A model generated the notes under the pieces. That model saw nothing but the letters and a program-made list of their open reading frames with translations. It was not told the DNA's origin and ran no database searches. This document shows positions 34,423 through 45,465 of a stretch of 64,000 nt of DNA, one piece after another. The DNA is taken from contig NC_135119.1 of NCBI RefSeq assembly GCF_050908995.1, positions 23,155,001-23,219,000 of the forward strand. The letters run 5' to 3'. Position 1 is the stretch's first letter; every line of letters starts with the position of its first letter. Both the position numbers and the translations under genes were made by a program. Source of the DNA: Andrena cerasifolii. Taxonomy: Eukaryota; Arthropoda; Insecta; Hymenoptera; Andrenidae.

Positions 34423-37400
34423 GGTTAATGATACAGGTATGGTATGGGGGTTGGAAGTTCGTTCTACGATCGTGGAAGGGCTGGTTCTTTTCGTGCAAAA
34501 TAAAGTCAAAAGTGCGTGACAAATTTAATTTTTTTTTCGACGGAACCAGTGTGTACCTATTTGCAATTGGCCGTCACTCGTCGCGGAACGCTCGTTAATT
34601 CCCTCCTTTGCGCGTGCGGCGTGTTTAATTAATCGACCATCCGGGCTTTAATTACGGCACAAAGCAGCCAGGTGGATGTTGACTTCGTTAATTGGCCGTG
34701 GAATATCGGAATATCGGCGATAAATCGCGCGGCAGCGAACGGTGGTCAGCGAGGAGCCGTCTTCCTCGAGAGCTCTCCGCAGGCTCCTCGTGATGCAGCC
34801 GCGACCCGCTTTGAAGCTGCCCAGGCTTTTCTGCCGCCTTCTTTGCCCGACCACCATCTTTGTATCTGTATTTAGATTACGTGTACAGAAAGCCACGCAG
34901 CGGGGAAGCCTCTGACGGGACTTCTCTCTCCTTTACCCCCGCGCTTTTCGGGGCGAAAGCAAGTCGACGCTCGTTCCCTTTTTCCAAACCGGCTTTGAAA
35001 ATCCCCTGCACCGCCGAAACGCGCGCTAAAATCGAAACTTAATCCTCTCTGAAACCGTACGGCTTCGGACCAAAGGTTCGCTGGATTCATTGATCCAGCG
35101 TTTCCGTAGGCTGGGAAAAGGATGGAAGTTTAACGTTTCCGTGGAGGATAACGAAATTACAGTTTCGCCCGGGACTCGGTGGTTTCGACGAACTTCGAAA
35201 TATATACAAAATCGCGCGGCCATTGTAAGTCCAACTTACAAAACGGCCGGTCCGAGGACCGTTCCATCTCATCGAGCACCATCCACCGAAATGCAATTCA
35301 ATTAAGTAGTATCCTCCACCGAAAGTACCCTTTTCTAATTAAACTAAAATCTTCAGCCTCCTCCGACCACGCGTACATAACTTTCGTCCCTTTGTTCCAC
35401 GTGCAACCTAACAAGCGACCCGCGCTCTTTGGCAAACGCGGGATTTAATTATTACTGCTGGCGAGAAGAAATAACAAACGTAATATCGTCCGGCTAACAA
35501 CGGAGGTGAGGGGACAACTTAATTTCCCACGCTAATTCGAGGTAATGCGTGCCACCGGCAAAGCTTTCGGCAGCAAAGCGTGGACAGCGAATCAAGTGGC
35601 CACCGCGGCGCCTCAGACGGAGGTCGAATAAAATGCCGCGGAGACTTCATTCCGCGCCCCGGGATAATTGGGCTCGCGCGCAACGGGACGGCGGTTTAAT
35701 CGGACGTGCACGGTGGGATTTTAATTCGGTGCCCGATACCTCTAATTTATTCCTTCATAAATCTGTTTGTCCACTCCCGGGTCCGCGGGGGCTGCCTCGA
35801 GCGCCACCCCCTCGGCGGTAGCTTTTCCGGGAGCGGAGGGGGGGGGGGGGCCGATTTTTCGCCACGGCCGAGCTCGTCCAATCGGCGATCGAGTTATAAT
35901 TCAACGACAGCCGGCCACCGGGTACATTTTGTTGCGCGAGCCGCTGCTAAACGTTCGCTCGTCGTAGGGAACGATTTATACAAATAACGGAATTCGTACA
36001 AATCTCATTAATGGATCCCCGATGGAAATCATTCGACATTGTTTTATGACGACGACATTGTCATTTTCCAGCGGGCGCCGAAGCGAAATCCAATTAGGCG
36101 CGGGCCGGGGTGGGATCCGGGGCCGATCCCCTGAATAAATGAGCTTGAAATGAGCGAGAATTATAAATGAGATGCGCCCGAACGGCGGGTAAACGTTCAA
36201 ACGCTCGTTCAAATGTTAATAATTAAGCGTTCGAGTGTTTGAGCTGCAGCGTAATCGGTTTTCGGCTCGCGCTCCCGCAGCCTCCGTGCGGAGGAATGGG
36301 GAGGGCGGAGGGGACAAGATGGATCTGTTGGAGCCGTCAGTTTGAAAGAAATGACGACAGGGTAGGGGGCAAATATTTACGTTGAGCGCAGGTGCTGGAA
36401 GAACGAGCTTCCACGGTAACTTTCTTGCCAAGACAAGCACTCGTGATTTCTTGAACCTAAATGCGCGCGATGTGACACTTCGTACACTAGCGGGAAGACA
36501 AGCACAACTGCGGCGGATTCTCAAGAGAGAAACGAGCTTGCATAGCCTCCCAAAATTATTAGACGACGCGAGACATGCAAATTCTTAAGTAGACCGTCCT
36601 TTGCACCCGGCGCAGAGATACGACAATTTGGAACGCGATCCGGAGTACGCGAACAAAGTGTTCCACTCGAAAGTGTCGGGTTAAACTTCCTTTTAAATAC
36701 CAGCAAAGAAAGCACCGTGTCAAAGGTAATCTCCCTTCGTTCCAAGTCCCGCGGCGGGGCCTCAGCGCTCGATTCCGCATCGCCCGTGTCCGGAGGAGCT
36801 CCCGGGCGCGTCCCCGCGCTTGAGATCGCCGCGTTTCAAGGCGCGCAACCTCGGCCTCGGTCGCGCGACCCTCGGTTATGCAAGAAAACGCGCGAATTAT
36901 TTTGCAACCCGCTCGGAGGGCGGCCCTCCGGGCAAACGTTCCGCGAGCGCTCCGCTGAAAGCTCACGTTCGGCCGACTCATTAGAAATCTCACGTATTTG
37001 GGTAAGAGCTTCTCCCTTTTCCGCGAGACGCCGGTCTCAAAGCTTTGACCGTTCGTACGTGTTCAGAAGCGACGAGGGCTGTCTGCTCGGTACGAGTCCC
37101 CGGAAGATTGTTTCTAAAACACGTTTTACAGGGTTAAACTCCCGCTCCGTGTCGCCGTCTTCCGCGCCCCCTTGCCCTCCAGCCGCGACGTCCTGGGCTA
37201 TTCATTTATTTCACCCCTGCGCGACACTTTCCTCGCTCTCCTTGGGATAACTGTCGGCGCTGGTTGGTCGCGGACCAAGGAAGTCGAGCTTTGTTAACTT
37301 CAAAGAGGCTCTAGAAGGGGAACGTGTCTATCGTGTGCTCGGGATTACGGGAGAAGTGAGCCCGAAAAAGTTTGAAGTCGAATAAAATTTTTCACTTTCG

Positions 37401-37550
37401 ATAAAAATGTGTGGAAATAGATTTGTGATGTAATTTAAACACTACTGTTGATAAATGGCGAATAGCAATACTTAAAATGAACTTAGAGTATATTATAATT
37501 CAACTTGAAAGAAATTATGCAAGGGGTATCACTTTACCCCGTGTATGGTG
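34423..37550. other. CpG-rich gene-free tract
   Basis: A very CpG-rich stretch with frequent AATTA cores. Overlapping frames on both strands (up to 177 codons at 36717-37250 and 144 codons at 36559-36993, opposite strands) indicate composition rather than genes. The plus frame at 35090-35224 ends at ATT|GTAAGT, a fair donor, but resembles no protein. A 13-G run is at 35838-35850. A small palindrome GGGGTATCACTTTACCCC lies at 37523-37540. Confidence 0.4.
35838..35850. repeat. Poly-G run
   Basis: Thirteen consecutive G residues. Frames that cross it show glycine strings only for this reason. Confidence 0.9.
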
Positions 37551-37875
37551 CAGAGTTGGGAATAATCAATTACATGTGTAATTGATTACGTAATCAGTTA
37601 CTTTCATTGAAAGTACAGAGTAATTCCGACTAAAAAGTAATTGCAATTACATGTAATCGATTTAGCAATTACAGTATAATTTGCAATTACATGTAATTAA
37701 TTACAATGTAATTGCTCTGCACAATTACAATTACAATTGTATTTTTGTAGAGCAATTGCAGTGTAATCCCAATTACAATTGTAATTGTGCAGAGCTGTTA
37801 CATTGTACTTGTTAGATGTAATTGTGAAGCACAATTACAATTGTAATTGTAATTGTAATTGCCCCACAGTGCAAA
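37551..37875. repeat. TAATTAC/GTAATTG repeat array, probable hAT-type MITE
   Basis: Starts CAGAGTTGGGAATAATCAAT, which resembles a hAT terminus, and continues with many copies of the heptamer TAATTAC and its complement GTAATTA/GTAATTG in both orientations. Spacer words such as GCAGAG and TTGTAGAGC also recur. The right side ends around GTAATTGCCCCACAGTG, roughly complementary to the left end but too diverged to fix a boundary. No target duplication was found, and there is no coding capacity. Confidence 0.65.
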
Positions 37876-40800
37876 ACAATTAAAATTACGATTAAAATTA
37901 GCAAATAGATGTTGCTGCGAAAACAATAGCATTTTTTAAAGTTTTGTTATAGATGCCGAATTCTTAGTCAGTCACGATTTCGTCAAACTGGTGTAAAAAT
38001 ATTAATTTCAGTAAAGGATCATAAATTGTAAACAAATTAAAAGCATTTATGATACCGCCTATAATAATAAATTAATAACAAGAAATGAGAAACAACAATT
38101 TCTTTAGAAAGAAATATTAAAATTTGTATTTGTTAATATCTTGCTCTAAAAAATAATAATATACCTACTTTATATCATTCGAGGAATTTTCTTACACCTT
38201 GTTTTCTTCGTAAAAGTGCAGACACGACGTAAGAAATGAAAAACTGGGCCCATCTTTGCGATTTAGATGGATTCGCAGCACTTTACTAAACGCGGCGGCT
38301 TATTAGTTTGTTCACATTTCCGCGTTGGTTTGGGTGTTAGGAATAACTAGTTCAAAGCTGCGGAAGTGTATCGGAGCCGGACAGGACAACGCAGCGATGC
38401 ATATTCCGTTGCGCTACGCGGCGAAAGAAAGCGGTCGAAGATTCTCGGTGAAACGGTAGTTTCGTTCAGAAGAGGGGTGAAAGAATCACGGTGACTTGAG
38501 ACGCTATGCAGCGCGCTAGGGGTATAAAGGAGGAAGGGGTTTGCGGGGTGATTGAGACAGTGGGCGACGGGAAAAGTGACGGCAAGATTGCGCAATGCCC
38601 AATACAATAAATCGAGCGGTGATGCGAGCTTGGGGGTAGTTTCCTTGGGGCACAAGGGAGGAGGAGGCGGTTAAAGCAAGAAAGCAGCCGAGTGGTTGCC
38701 ACGCCGGTGGCTCGGATAAGCTATAAATAAACGAGCACACCCGGTATAAGCGGGAACGTTTATGGCCGCCGCATACACGGCGTATAGAGCCCTCGTGCAG
38801 GCTGCCTAGACACAAACTACTTTAAAGTTGCACGAGCCGAGATCTAAGAGAGCGCGGGCACACCTACTTCGCCCCTTTTTACGCTTTTATTATGCCGCGA
38901 GCGCGGCCGGGAATATCGCCATCGCCGCGGGGCGATGGCTCGGGGTGGGAGTAAATTTTCAGGAAATTAAAAATCCACCCGCTCGCTCCAGCCGCGAATG
39001 CCGCGCCCGGCGATATTATTCCGCGCGTTACCCTTGTAATCGCGGGGATACGTTTTCGTTAAAACGTAATGGCGAGCCGCGGTGGCCGCGCGGCAATCTG
39101 GAAACCAGCCCGGCACCGCGATACGCTAACGAGAGACGAGGCGCGGGTTTGCTTTGGATTATTGACGCGCGCTGGTTAAGCAGTTGAGCGTATTGGAGGT
39201 TCCCAAAGAGGTGTTAGGATAACGTCAAGTTGGCGGAGTGATTTGTGGCGCGTAGCGAGAGCCGTACAACGGTTGAATCTCGAGCGGCGTCGTAAAGCTC
39301 GATACCCGGGGCAAATTTAAATCCCGGGAAACGTCTCTTCGTAGAAGGACGGACCTTCCTGTCCGATCCTCTCCGGGAAATATGAAATTTGCATATGAAA
39401 TCGAAGGATCTTATGCTCGTGACTGTGGAAATCTGTTTGAACGCTCGCTGCGAGTCGGATGACGAACGCTGCAGTTGAGAAGCGTCCATATTCCGCGAAC
39501 AAGAATTCCCTCCCTACAAATTCTCTACCGCTTTGGAAACACCCTGGACAGTCGATGCTAGAGCATCGGCGGTGCGAGCTAATTTTTCATTTCCCCGCAA
39601 TAATGCGCCGCACTCTATATATCGCAGGGATGATTCGAGACTAGCCGCAGCAATATCGTCCCGGTTATTATTGAACGCGGACGCGAGGGATAAAGCTCGA
39701 ATGAAATTTCTAGGGAACAAACGGCCCCCGCCCCGGAGCCCGCTTTTATCCCGCGCCACTTGACTGGCCAACTTTTCCATTCATACTCGATAATAACAAT
39801 CTCTTACGGTGCGGTTGTAATTGAATTTTTAAAAAACCCCGGTCGGGGCAAAGCTCGTCGCGTTGATACGCTCCATTCGGCTCTTGTTTCCGTTATTATT
39901 TTTATTATTACTATTATTACGCTATTAGAGCAGCGCGGCCTGGCCAGCGAATAGGGGTACGGGTAGCGGTGGCAAGGGAGGGCGAAGCAGCGGACACGGG
40001 GCGCGGAAAATAATTGCCAGGCGCCAGGGGAGGGATGCGTCTGAATGCGGGATGAAATGAAAACTTTCGTCGTTTACATTCACTCTCGACTTTTATCGCG
40101 GAAATCCGTGGATATCCGCCGACACGGCTCGCAAAGCCTTTATGAATTTTCGCTCCATTTATACGATTTCTGTTCCGCCCCAACCTTTTAGCGTTCTCCT
40201 CCACTCCGCCCCCCTTTCTCGCTCCGGAGAAGAGGACGGAGACAGGGGTGGGAGCGACGGTAAAAGTCACCGTATAATTTTCCGTAATCGTACGGTCCCC
40301 AATGAAACTTCCCCTTTGCCTGTTTCTCGTCGCGAAAGAACAACGACCGTTCTGCCTTTTTACCTCGTTTACCATCGCCGTCGACAGTGAATTAAACGAG
40401 AAACAAAGGGAAAGTAGACAGAAACAAGGAGGGGGGGAAAGCATCTCGAAACTTTTCTTATTCGATTTGCAGGGTAAGGAAAGTCGCGTGACGCGCCGCG
40501 AGACGCTTCAGAATGCATCGGTCACGCCTCAGGCGGGGCTTTTGCTCTTTTTTTCTGACGCTGTTTCACGCGAGTGCGCGGTCGATGGACGAGTGTAGTT
40601 GGGAAGTGGCAAAAATCGAGCGAAGCAGGGTCGACGATTCGTTGACGATCGCCTTTTACAATGGTTGTTGGTGAATCAGTGTTGTTACAAGTGGTACCGA
40701 GAGATTGGAACGATTTACTTTGTGGACGAGTTTTAGCTTTCTACGGAATCCTTTATCAGCAATATGGGTCGATCGTGCAGCCGAACATTGGCAACATTTC

Positions 40801-41319
40801 AACCGCTGATCTTTAAATCTCACACCATCCTTATCCTGCGAAACAGCTCCGAAGCTTCCTCGCCGCGCATCAAGTGGAAATAAGAAGTTAATCTCGCGCA
40901 GGATCACTGGAAATTGTAGACATTCGGCGTTTGAAACGGCCTAGGGTGCGATTGGCAGATAGGTGGCGCCCCGGTAACCCTTCAGCGTGGAGGCTTTCTG
41001 CCCAGAACAGTACCTAACTGTGGAATGAATTGCACTGGTCCAAACCCTGCTGTTAAGGCGTTACTGCATAGCAGACCTGAAGAGGTATTGTCACACCTCC
41101 TAATCTAACCAATGGGACTTGCATCCCTCCCAAACGGCCACTCTCTTGAAGAGACCCTCTTCAATCCAATATCTCCTTCTCAAGGCCAGAATGTATATGA
41201 GAAGAGCACAGCACCCCTCTAATTCGGGTGTCCAATAGACCTTGGTCTCAAGCCCTACTCGCTTACGCCTCCGCTTCACGTCCTATGACGAGTCCTGCTC
41301 ATCATACCACGCTGAGAGG
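37876..41319. other. Gene-free tract; GC-rich, ending in a low-CpG block
   Basis: 37876-38200 is AT-rich without a recognised element. 38340-40920 is CpG-rich with overlapping frames on both strands (99-175 codons) and no motif. 40930-41319 changes to low-CpG DNA of different texture, which may be old repeat, directly before the TTAA element at 41324. No gene was established. Confidence 0.4.
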
Positions 41320-41323
41320 TTAA

Positions 41324-42498
41324 CGGGTCAGAAACTCGATTTTTTTGTTGCATTTTTCGAAAGTACCACCCTTCCCGAGTAAAATGCCGTTTGGTTTATG
41401 TGAAAATTCGCAAAATTAAGGATTTTACAGCCGAAAAGGTCGAGCGCGTTATAAACCGTTTCTGCGCGCATGCAGGTAGACTAATTCCTCTTTCGAAACT
41501 TTAAACGCGTTCTTCGTGGAAACATATTTCCTCTTCGTTTGGCAGTGATTGCGAAAAAAACGGAGGTACAAATCGTTTTGAAAAAGAATTCACATATGTG
41601 AAACATGTCTAAGGTGAATGTCCCAATTTCTGCTCATTTAAGAGACTACTCGTCATAAAGAAGGTGTACAAAATTTGTTTGTGATCAAAATTCGCAGAGT
41701 AATTGATTAATTCTTTAATAATAAATCAACCAGTTCAACAACTATTTAGAAAGATATTTCAAGATGTTTAACTATTAGTAATTTATAATTAAAATTCCTG
41801 AAAAAATTCTTAAAAATGGCTTACTTTTCCGGCCAGCATAGTGGTGTTCCCCCTTAAGGTACGTTACAATGAGATCCAAAAGTTATTCGATTGTCGAGGA
41901 GCATATTTCCGCGATACAACCAAAGTTGAAATTGTATGGAAAAAAATATAGATTATGCTGTTTCATAATTATTTAAACATCCAGTTCAGATTTCACGTAA
42001 AACAACGAATTTTAGAAAATATTAATAACATTTTTGTTTATAACTTTTTTCTAATTGTTTAAACAATGGATAAAACATTTAGCATTTGATAGATCTAATT
42101 AAAAGAAGTAACTTTTGTATTGAAATTTCTTTTCTATCTCTTACAGATTGCGAGTTAGAAAATAAGATCGAAAAATAGCCGAATCTTCAGGGTTTAATTT
42201 CACCCCGTTAGTGTGATTTTGCGCAGCAAAAAAATGCGTTGTAATCAGGAGGAAATTCCCTACATATCTTTCGACTAGAATCACTTCAAAATTATAACGA
42301 CTCCAGACAAAACACCTACATATCAGGCAACTGTAGCGCTGTCATATATATGTACATATTATTCAAATAATTTTGTTTTTACTGTTTATAGTATTAACAA
42401 ACATTACCCAAAAGTACTAGTCACAATTTGTATTCATCTCCTTCTAATTAATTCGCAAAAAATACTTGATTTTCGAGCGATCTGACTGCCTAGTCCCC
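41324..42498. mobile_element. TTAA-flanked element with nested insertions
   Basis: The right end reads CTGACTGCCTAGTCCCC before TTAA (42499-42502). The left end after TTAA (41320-41323) is degraded (CGGGTCAGAAACTCGATT). The stretch 41330-41600 matches, in reverse orientation, 50040-50238, which ends CGACTGCCTAGCCCCC before its own TTAA. Shared text includes AAAATGCCG followed by TTGGTTTA. A truncated copy of the 5601-5968 MITE (41612-41793) lies inside, followed at 41800-41856 by the end of another TTAA-type element ending GTGTTCCCCC-TTAA. The TTAA targets suggest the piggyBac superfamily. No transposase was seen. Confidence 0.6.
41612..41793. mobile_element. Truncated copy of the 5601-5968 MITE
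   Basis: It begins AGGTGAATGTCCCAATTTC after TA and follows the reverse complement of 5790-5968 almost base for base (for example GCAGAGTAATTGATTAATTC and AATAATAAATCAACCA). It stops near 41793, where the sequence switches to an unrelated segment. The second arm is absent. Confidence 0.85.
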
Positions 42499-42534
42499 TT
42501 AAGTAGAGCTCTGAACACAGAGACCCCGGTGAGT

Positions 42535-42613
42535 CGGCGTTGGAGGAGTCGGCTAAGGCGGCTGACCAACACGCAGTGGATTCAAAGATCCTCGGTTCGA
42601 ATCCCATCGCCCG
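42535..42613 (+). pseudogene. tRNA-like sequence (tRNA-Ser/Leu type), probable pseudogene or SINE head
   Basis: An A-box match TGGAGGAGTCGG (42541-42552) and a perfect B box GGTTCGAATCC (42594-42604) have tRNA spacing. A GGAT...ATCC stem between them could be the long variable arm of a tRNA-Ser or tRNA-Leu, and GGCG/CGCC can pair as part of the acceptor stem. The D stem and T stem pair poorly and I cannot place a sound anticodon arm, so a functional tRNA is unlikely. A T5 run follows at 42621-42625. It may be a tRNA-derived SINE head or a decayed tRNA. A covariance-model scan would decide. Confidence 0.45.
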
Positions 42614-42620
42614 AGGTTCC

Positions 42621-42625
42621 TTTTT
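42621..42625 (+). terminator. Pol III terminator-like T5
   Basis: TTTTT follows the tRNA-like sequence by less than 10 bp, the usual position for RNA polymerase III termination. Confidence 0.4.
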
Positions 42626-44029
42626 CGCCTACAAAATGTTAGGAACTCTCCCCTACATTCTCCGGACGATCGATTTTAATTATTCTCAGAAAGGACGACC
42701 GAGCAGAACGATGACTTTTCATTGCGACCCGATGTAAAAATGCAATGCACGAATTATCGGATCCAGCATGTGCACGCACATCCAGCGACCAACGAAGATT
42801 CTTGGCTGAGCGCGCGAATTCATCGGATCCCCGAGGAAGAAAGAAGAAGGAAGCTTGGGAAGGATCCAGCGAGAAGAGAACGAGACGCAGAGTGGAGGAC
42901 GACCGTGTCCCAGTGGTTAAAGTGGAAATGCAAAAATAATCATCACCCTCGTTCCTCCGTTCGAGTCGCGATCGACCGTCGCGCCGAGAAGTTGAAATTA
43001 AGGGGTCTCACGCGACCGCCGCCTCGCCGCGATATTACGCGCCTACAGGGCCCCCATTATCGAATTAAACTGGGAACCGAGTCGAATCCGCGGTCGTTGG
43101 ACAAAGGAGAAAGATCGCAGGGTATCGCGTGCTGGGAACGGGGATCGGTGTTAATTGTAACACGAGTCGCGTCTCGGGTCTACCGGCGTTTCTTCCTTCA
43201 GCGATTTCGTTTGATTTATGGACAACGGCCCGCCGTTAGATAAGGGGGCATGCAATTTCGCGCGAGAGGTTGGCTCCAAAAACTTCATAATCCCGTTGGA
43301 GGGTGAAGTAACGAGCAGCTGCGCCGTTTCGCGCGCACAAACGAATCGAACGCGTCGGGGGCTATCAAATCAGATGCACGGTAATAAATCGTTGGAGCGG
43401 CGAGACACAATATTGAATTCCGTATCGGCGAATCGATCACCGTGCCGGGAAAGAAGATAGTTGAAGGCCATTGGCAGATCCTTCATCGCGGCGAGTGCAA
43501 AGTACACACACGTACGCCGCGCGCCCTAGGAGAAGGAAGGAATCGATCAACGACCTATCCACGGAATCGCGTGGCGCGCACGAAACTGGAATCCAAGTGC
43601 AGCTCACGCGACCATCGACACGGGGATTCGGCTCGCAACGGGGTCACAGGCGGTACGTGTTATTGAATTAAAGCTGCGCCCGTTGCGAGGTTTTCTCGCA
43701 GGTGGGGGAAGAGGTAGTCGCGTGTAAACACGGAGGATCGTGGGACAAATCGTAATCAGAATCGGTAGGAAAGCGATAGGGGTGGGTGGATCGCGGGGTA
43801 TAAAATCACGCGGCGGTGTAAAGCGCGGCGTCCTATCGTGTCCATCGTGCGGCGACGGCGAGCGATTAATGAGATATTAATCGGACGTTACGTGACTGCT
43901 CGGTGTTCTATCACTGTACGTACGGGACGCGTATCGATCCGCGCTTGTCTTTGCACTCGTACCTGGCGCCCCACTCGTGCGTGGTAAGAAATTCAGCAGC
44001 CATTATTGACTAGTTAGAGCGGCGCCCCG

Positions 44030-44060
44030 CTGTGTGTGCGCGCGGTGTGTGTGTGTGTGC
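44030..44060. repeat. GT/GC microsatellite
   Basis: Interrupted (GT)n with CGCGCGG in the middle, read directly. Confidence 0.9.
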
Positions 44061-44490
44061 GTTCACAATATCGACGAAGGGATTAACGAAATGACGAGTG
44101 GAGGCAGGCTCGCCAGGCGGAAACGATCGACGTGGAAATGGCAATTCGTTTCCGTTTCGAGCACGTTACGTGTTCTCCTGTGCACTCGTTACATCTACCC
44201 CGACGAATGAATTTCGGGCACGAGCATTTGGCTGAGCGGGAGATTGGACTGGTAACTGTCGCTGCGAGAGATGGACCTGTACGCAGGGAACGACGTCGAT
44301 GACGCTGGGGGTAGGTGAAATAAAATGGGAGCGCTTTTGGAGCTTGGTAGCCGTGTACGTTGGATGGCATCAATGAGAGTCGATGAACGATGGCAGATTC
44401 CTGGGGCGGATGATGTATGCAGGTCTTTCATGGGTCACGGCAGATTTCAATAGGGGCTGCGGGAGTCTGAGGATGTTTTGTAAGTCTTAA

Positions 44491-45465
44491 GGGGTTACGA
44501 CACAGTAACGGGCCAAGAATGCAGACCAATCTTTGATTATTTCGTTGTTTGATTATTGTGATGTAGTCCAGGTTTATCCTATCATCTTTCTTACCTTATC
44601 CAGCGAGTTCAGAACTCCTGTTTGCGTTTTTCTTTTTGTGCCCCGAAGTATGATCATATCTCTCACCTATATGTCAAAACCTCTTGGTTACGTATGCCTC
44701 AGCGCTGGATTTTCCATTTATGTTGTATCGTTCACAAAATACTCTCATCTCATGTCCCGCCGTATCTCTATAATATTCTTCGCAATAATCTTTCTTACCA
44801 CGGGTCTAATTCTGTTTCTACTCGACACCAAAGTCTCCTTTCCATACCGACACACTTGACATCTAAATTTGAATCATCCTTTGCTTATATTCCGGCTCAT
44901 TACTGTAATTCCCTCCCACCTGATATTCGAGGTTTAAATTCGTTTCCTGGTTTTAAATGTAAACCTCGGCGATATATATGGTTGCATTATGCGTCACAAT
45001 AACTTTCTAGTTTCTTAATGTTAGTTAGTTTTTAGTCATTTAGTTAGTTATTTAGTTATGGTTAGGCTTCTAACAGTATTGTACTGCAGCCTCGCCATTT
45101 ACTTCGCTTGTCTTTATGTATTATTTTCTTCCCTGGATGTGTCAAGTAATAAAGACTACTGGTGGGTCAACTGGTGGGCCGGATTCTGGGAAATCGGATG
45201 AACTGTATCAAAAACCTTAAAAATGTTATGAACTATAATATATTTCCTAGGCATTGACGATCCAACATTTCAATTTTTGCGAGAATTGACAGAATGGCAG
45301 ATGTTTTAAAAATAGTGGTCAAATTTCGACAAAAGTGTGTGTTACTTCGAGAAATAATCCGAATTTAAAGCTGAAACATTTTTCATTTTATTTTCAAGGC
45401 TTCAAACTACTGTTTAAGCGAGAAAAAAAATCGATTTTTCTAAAATTTTACTGTGTCCTAACCCC
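44491..45465. mobile_element. TTAA-flanked MITE carrying a LINE fragment
   Basis: The ends GGGGTTACGACACAGTAA and TTACTGTGTCCTAACCCC are inverted repeats with one mismatch in 18 bp, flanked by TTAA (44487-44490 and 45466-45469). This is a piggyBac-type target. Most of the left half is occupied by the LINE fragment at 44536-45155, which must have inserted into, or been trapped in, this element. The right part (45160-45465) is AT-rich non-coding DNA. Boundaries of the LINE on the 5' side are not clear. Confidence 0.75.
44536..45155 (+). mobile_element. 5'-truncated LINE (C-terminal RT region plus 3' UTR)
   Basis: It starts with FDYCDVV in one frame. After a frameshift between about 44559 and 44571 it continues as LIQRVQNSCLRF, YDHISHLY, PPYLYN and a segment with NSLPPDIR, stopping at 45002. 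These are the conserved blocks that follow the reverse transcriptase core in many insect non-LTR elements (jockey/CR1/I-like); the exact clade is not assignable by eye. About 150 bp of 3' UTR follow, ending GTCAAGTAATAAAGAC. The same 3' end occurs at 21554-21834. The 108-codon frame at 44533-44859, which looks like a membrane protein, is an off-frame reading of this element. Confidence 0.8.

Larger units (their letters stand above)
42503..44486. other. Intergenic with tRNA-like locus and possible promoter
   Basis: Begins with a tRNA-like sequence (separate entry). 42720-43680 is CpG-rich with overlapping frames up to 173 codons and no motif. TATAAAA at 43799-43805 inside a GC-rich stretch, with GTG|GTAAGA about 180 bp downstream at 43982, could be a promoter and non-coding first exon, but no initiator or coding exon confirms this. 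A GT repeat lies at 44030-44060. Confidence 0.35.

Noticed and set aside
36559..37250. Frames of 177 (+) and 144 (-) codons
   Set aside because: They overlap on opposite strands and have a composition typical of CpG-rich noncoding DNA.
39917..40444. 175-codon minus-strand frame
   Set aside because: No recognisable motif, and an overlapping plus-strand frame of similar quality.
42722..43243. 173-codon plus-strand frame
   Set aside because: Highly basic, no motif, CpG-rich background; two other plus frames overlap it.
44533..44859. Apparent small membrane protein with hydrophobic segments
   Set aside because: Only its first few codons are in the LINE frame; the rest is an off-frame reading of the LINE C-terminal region.
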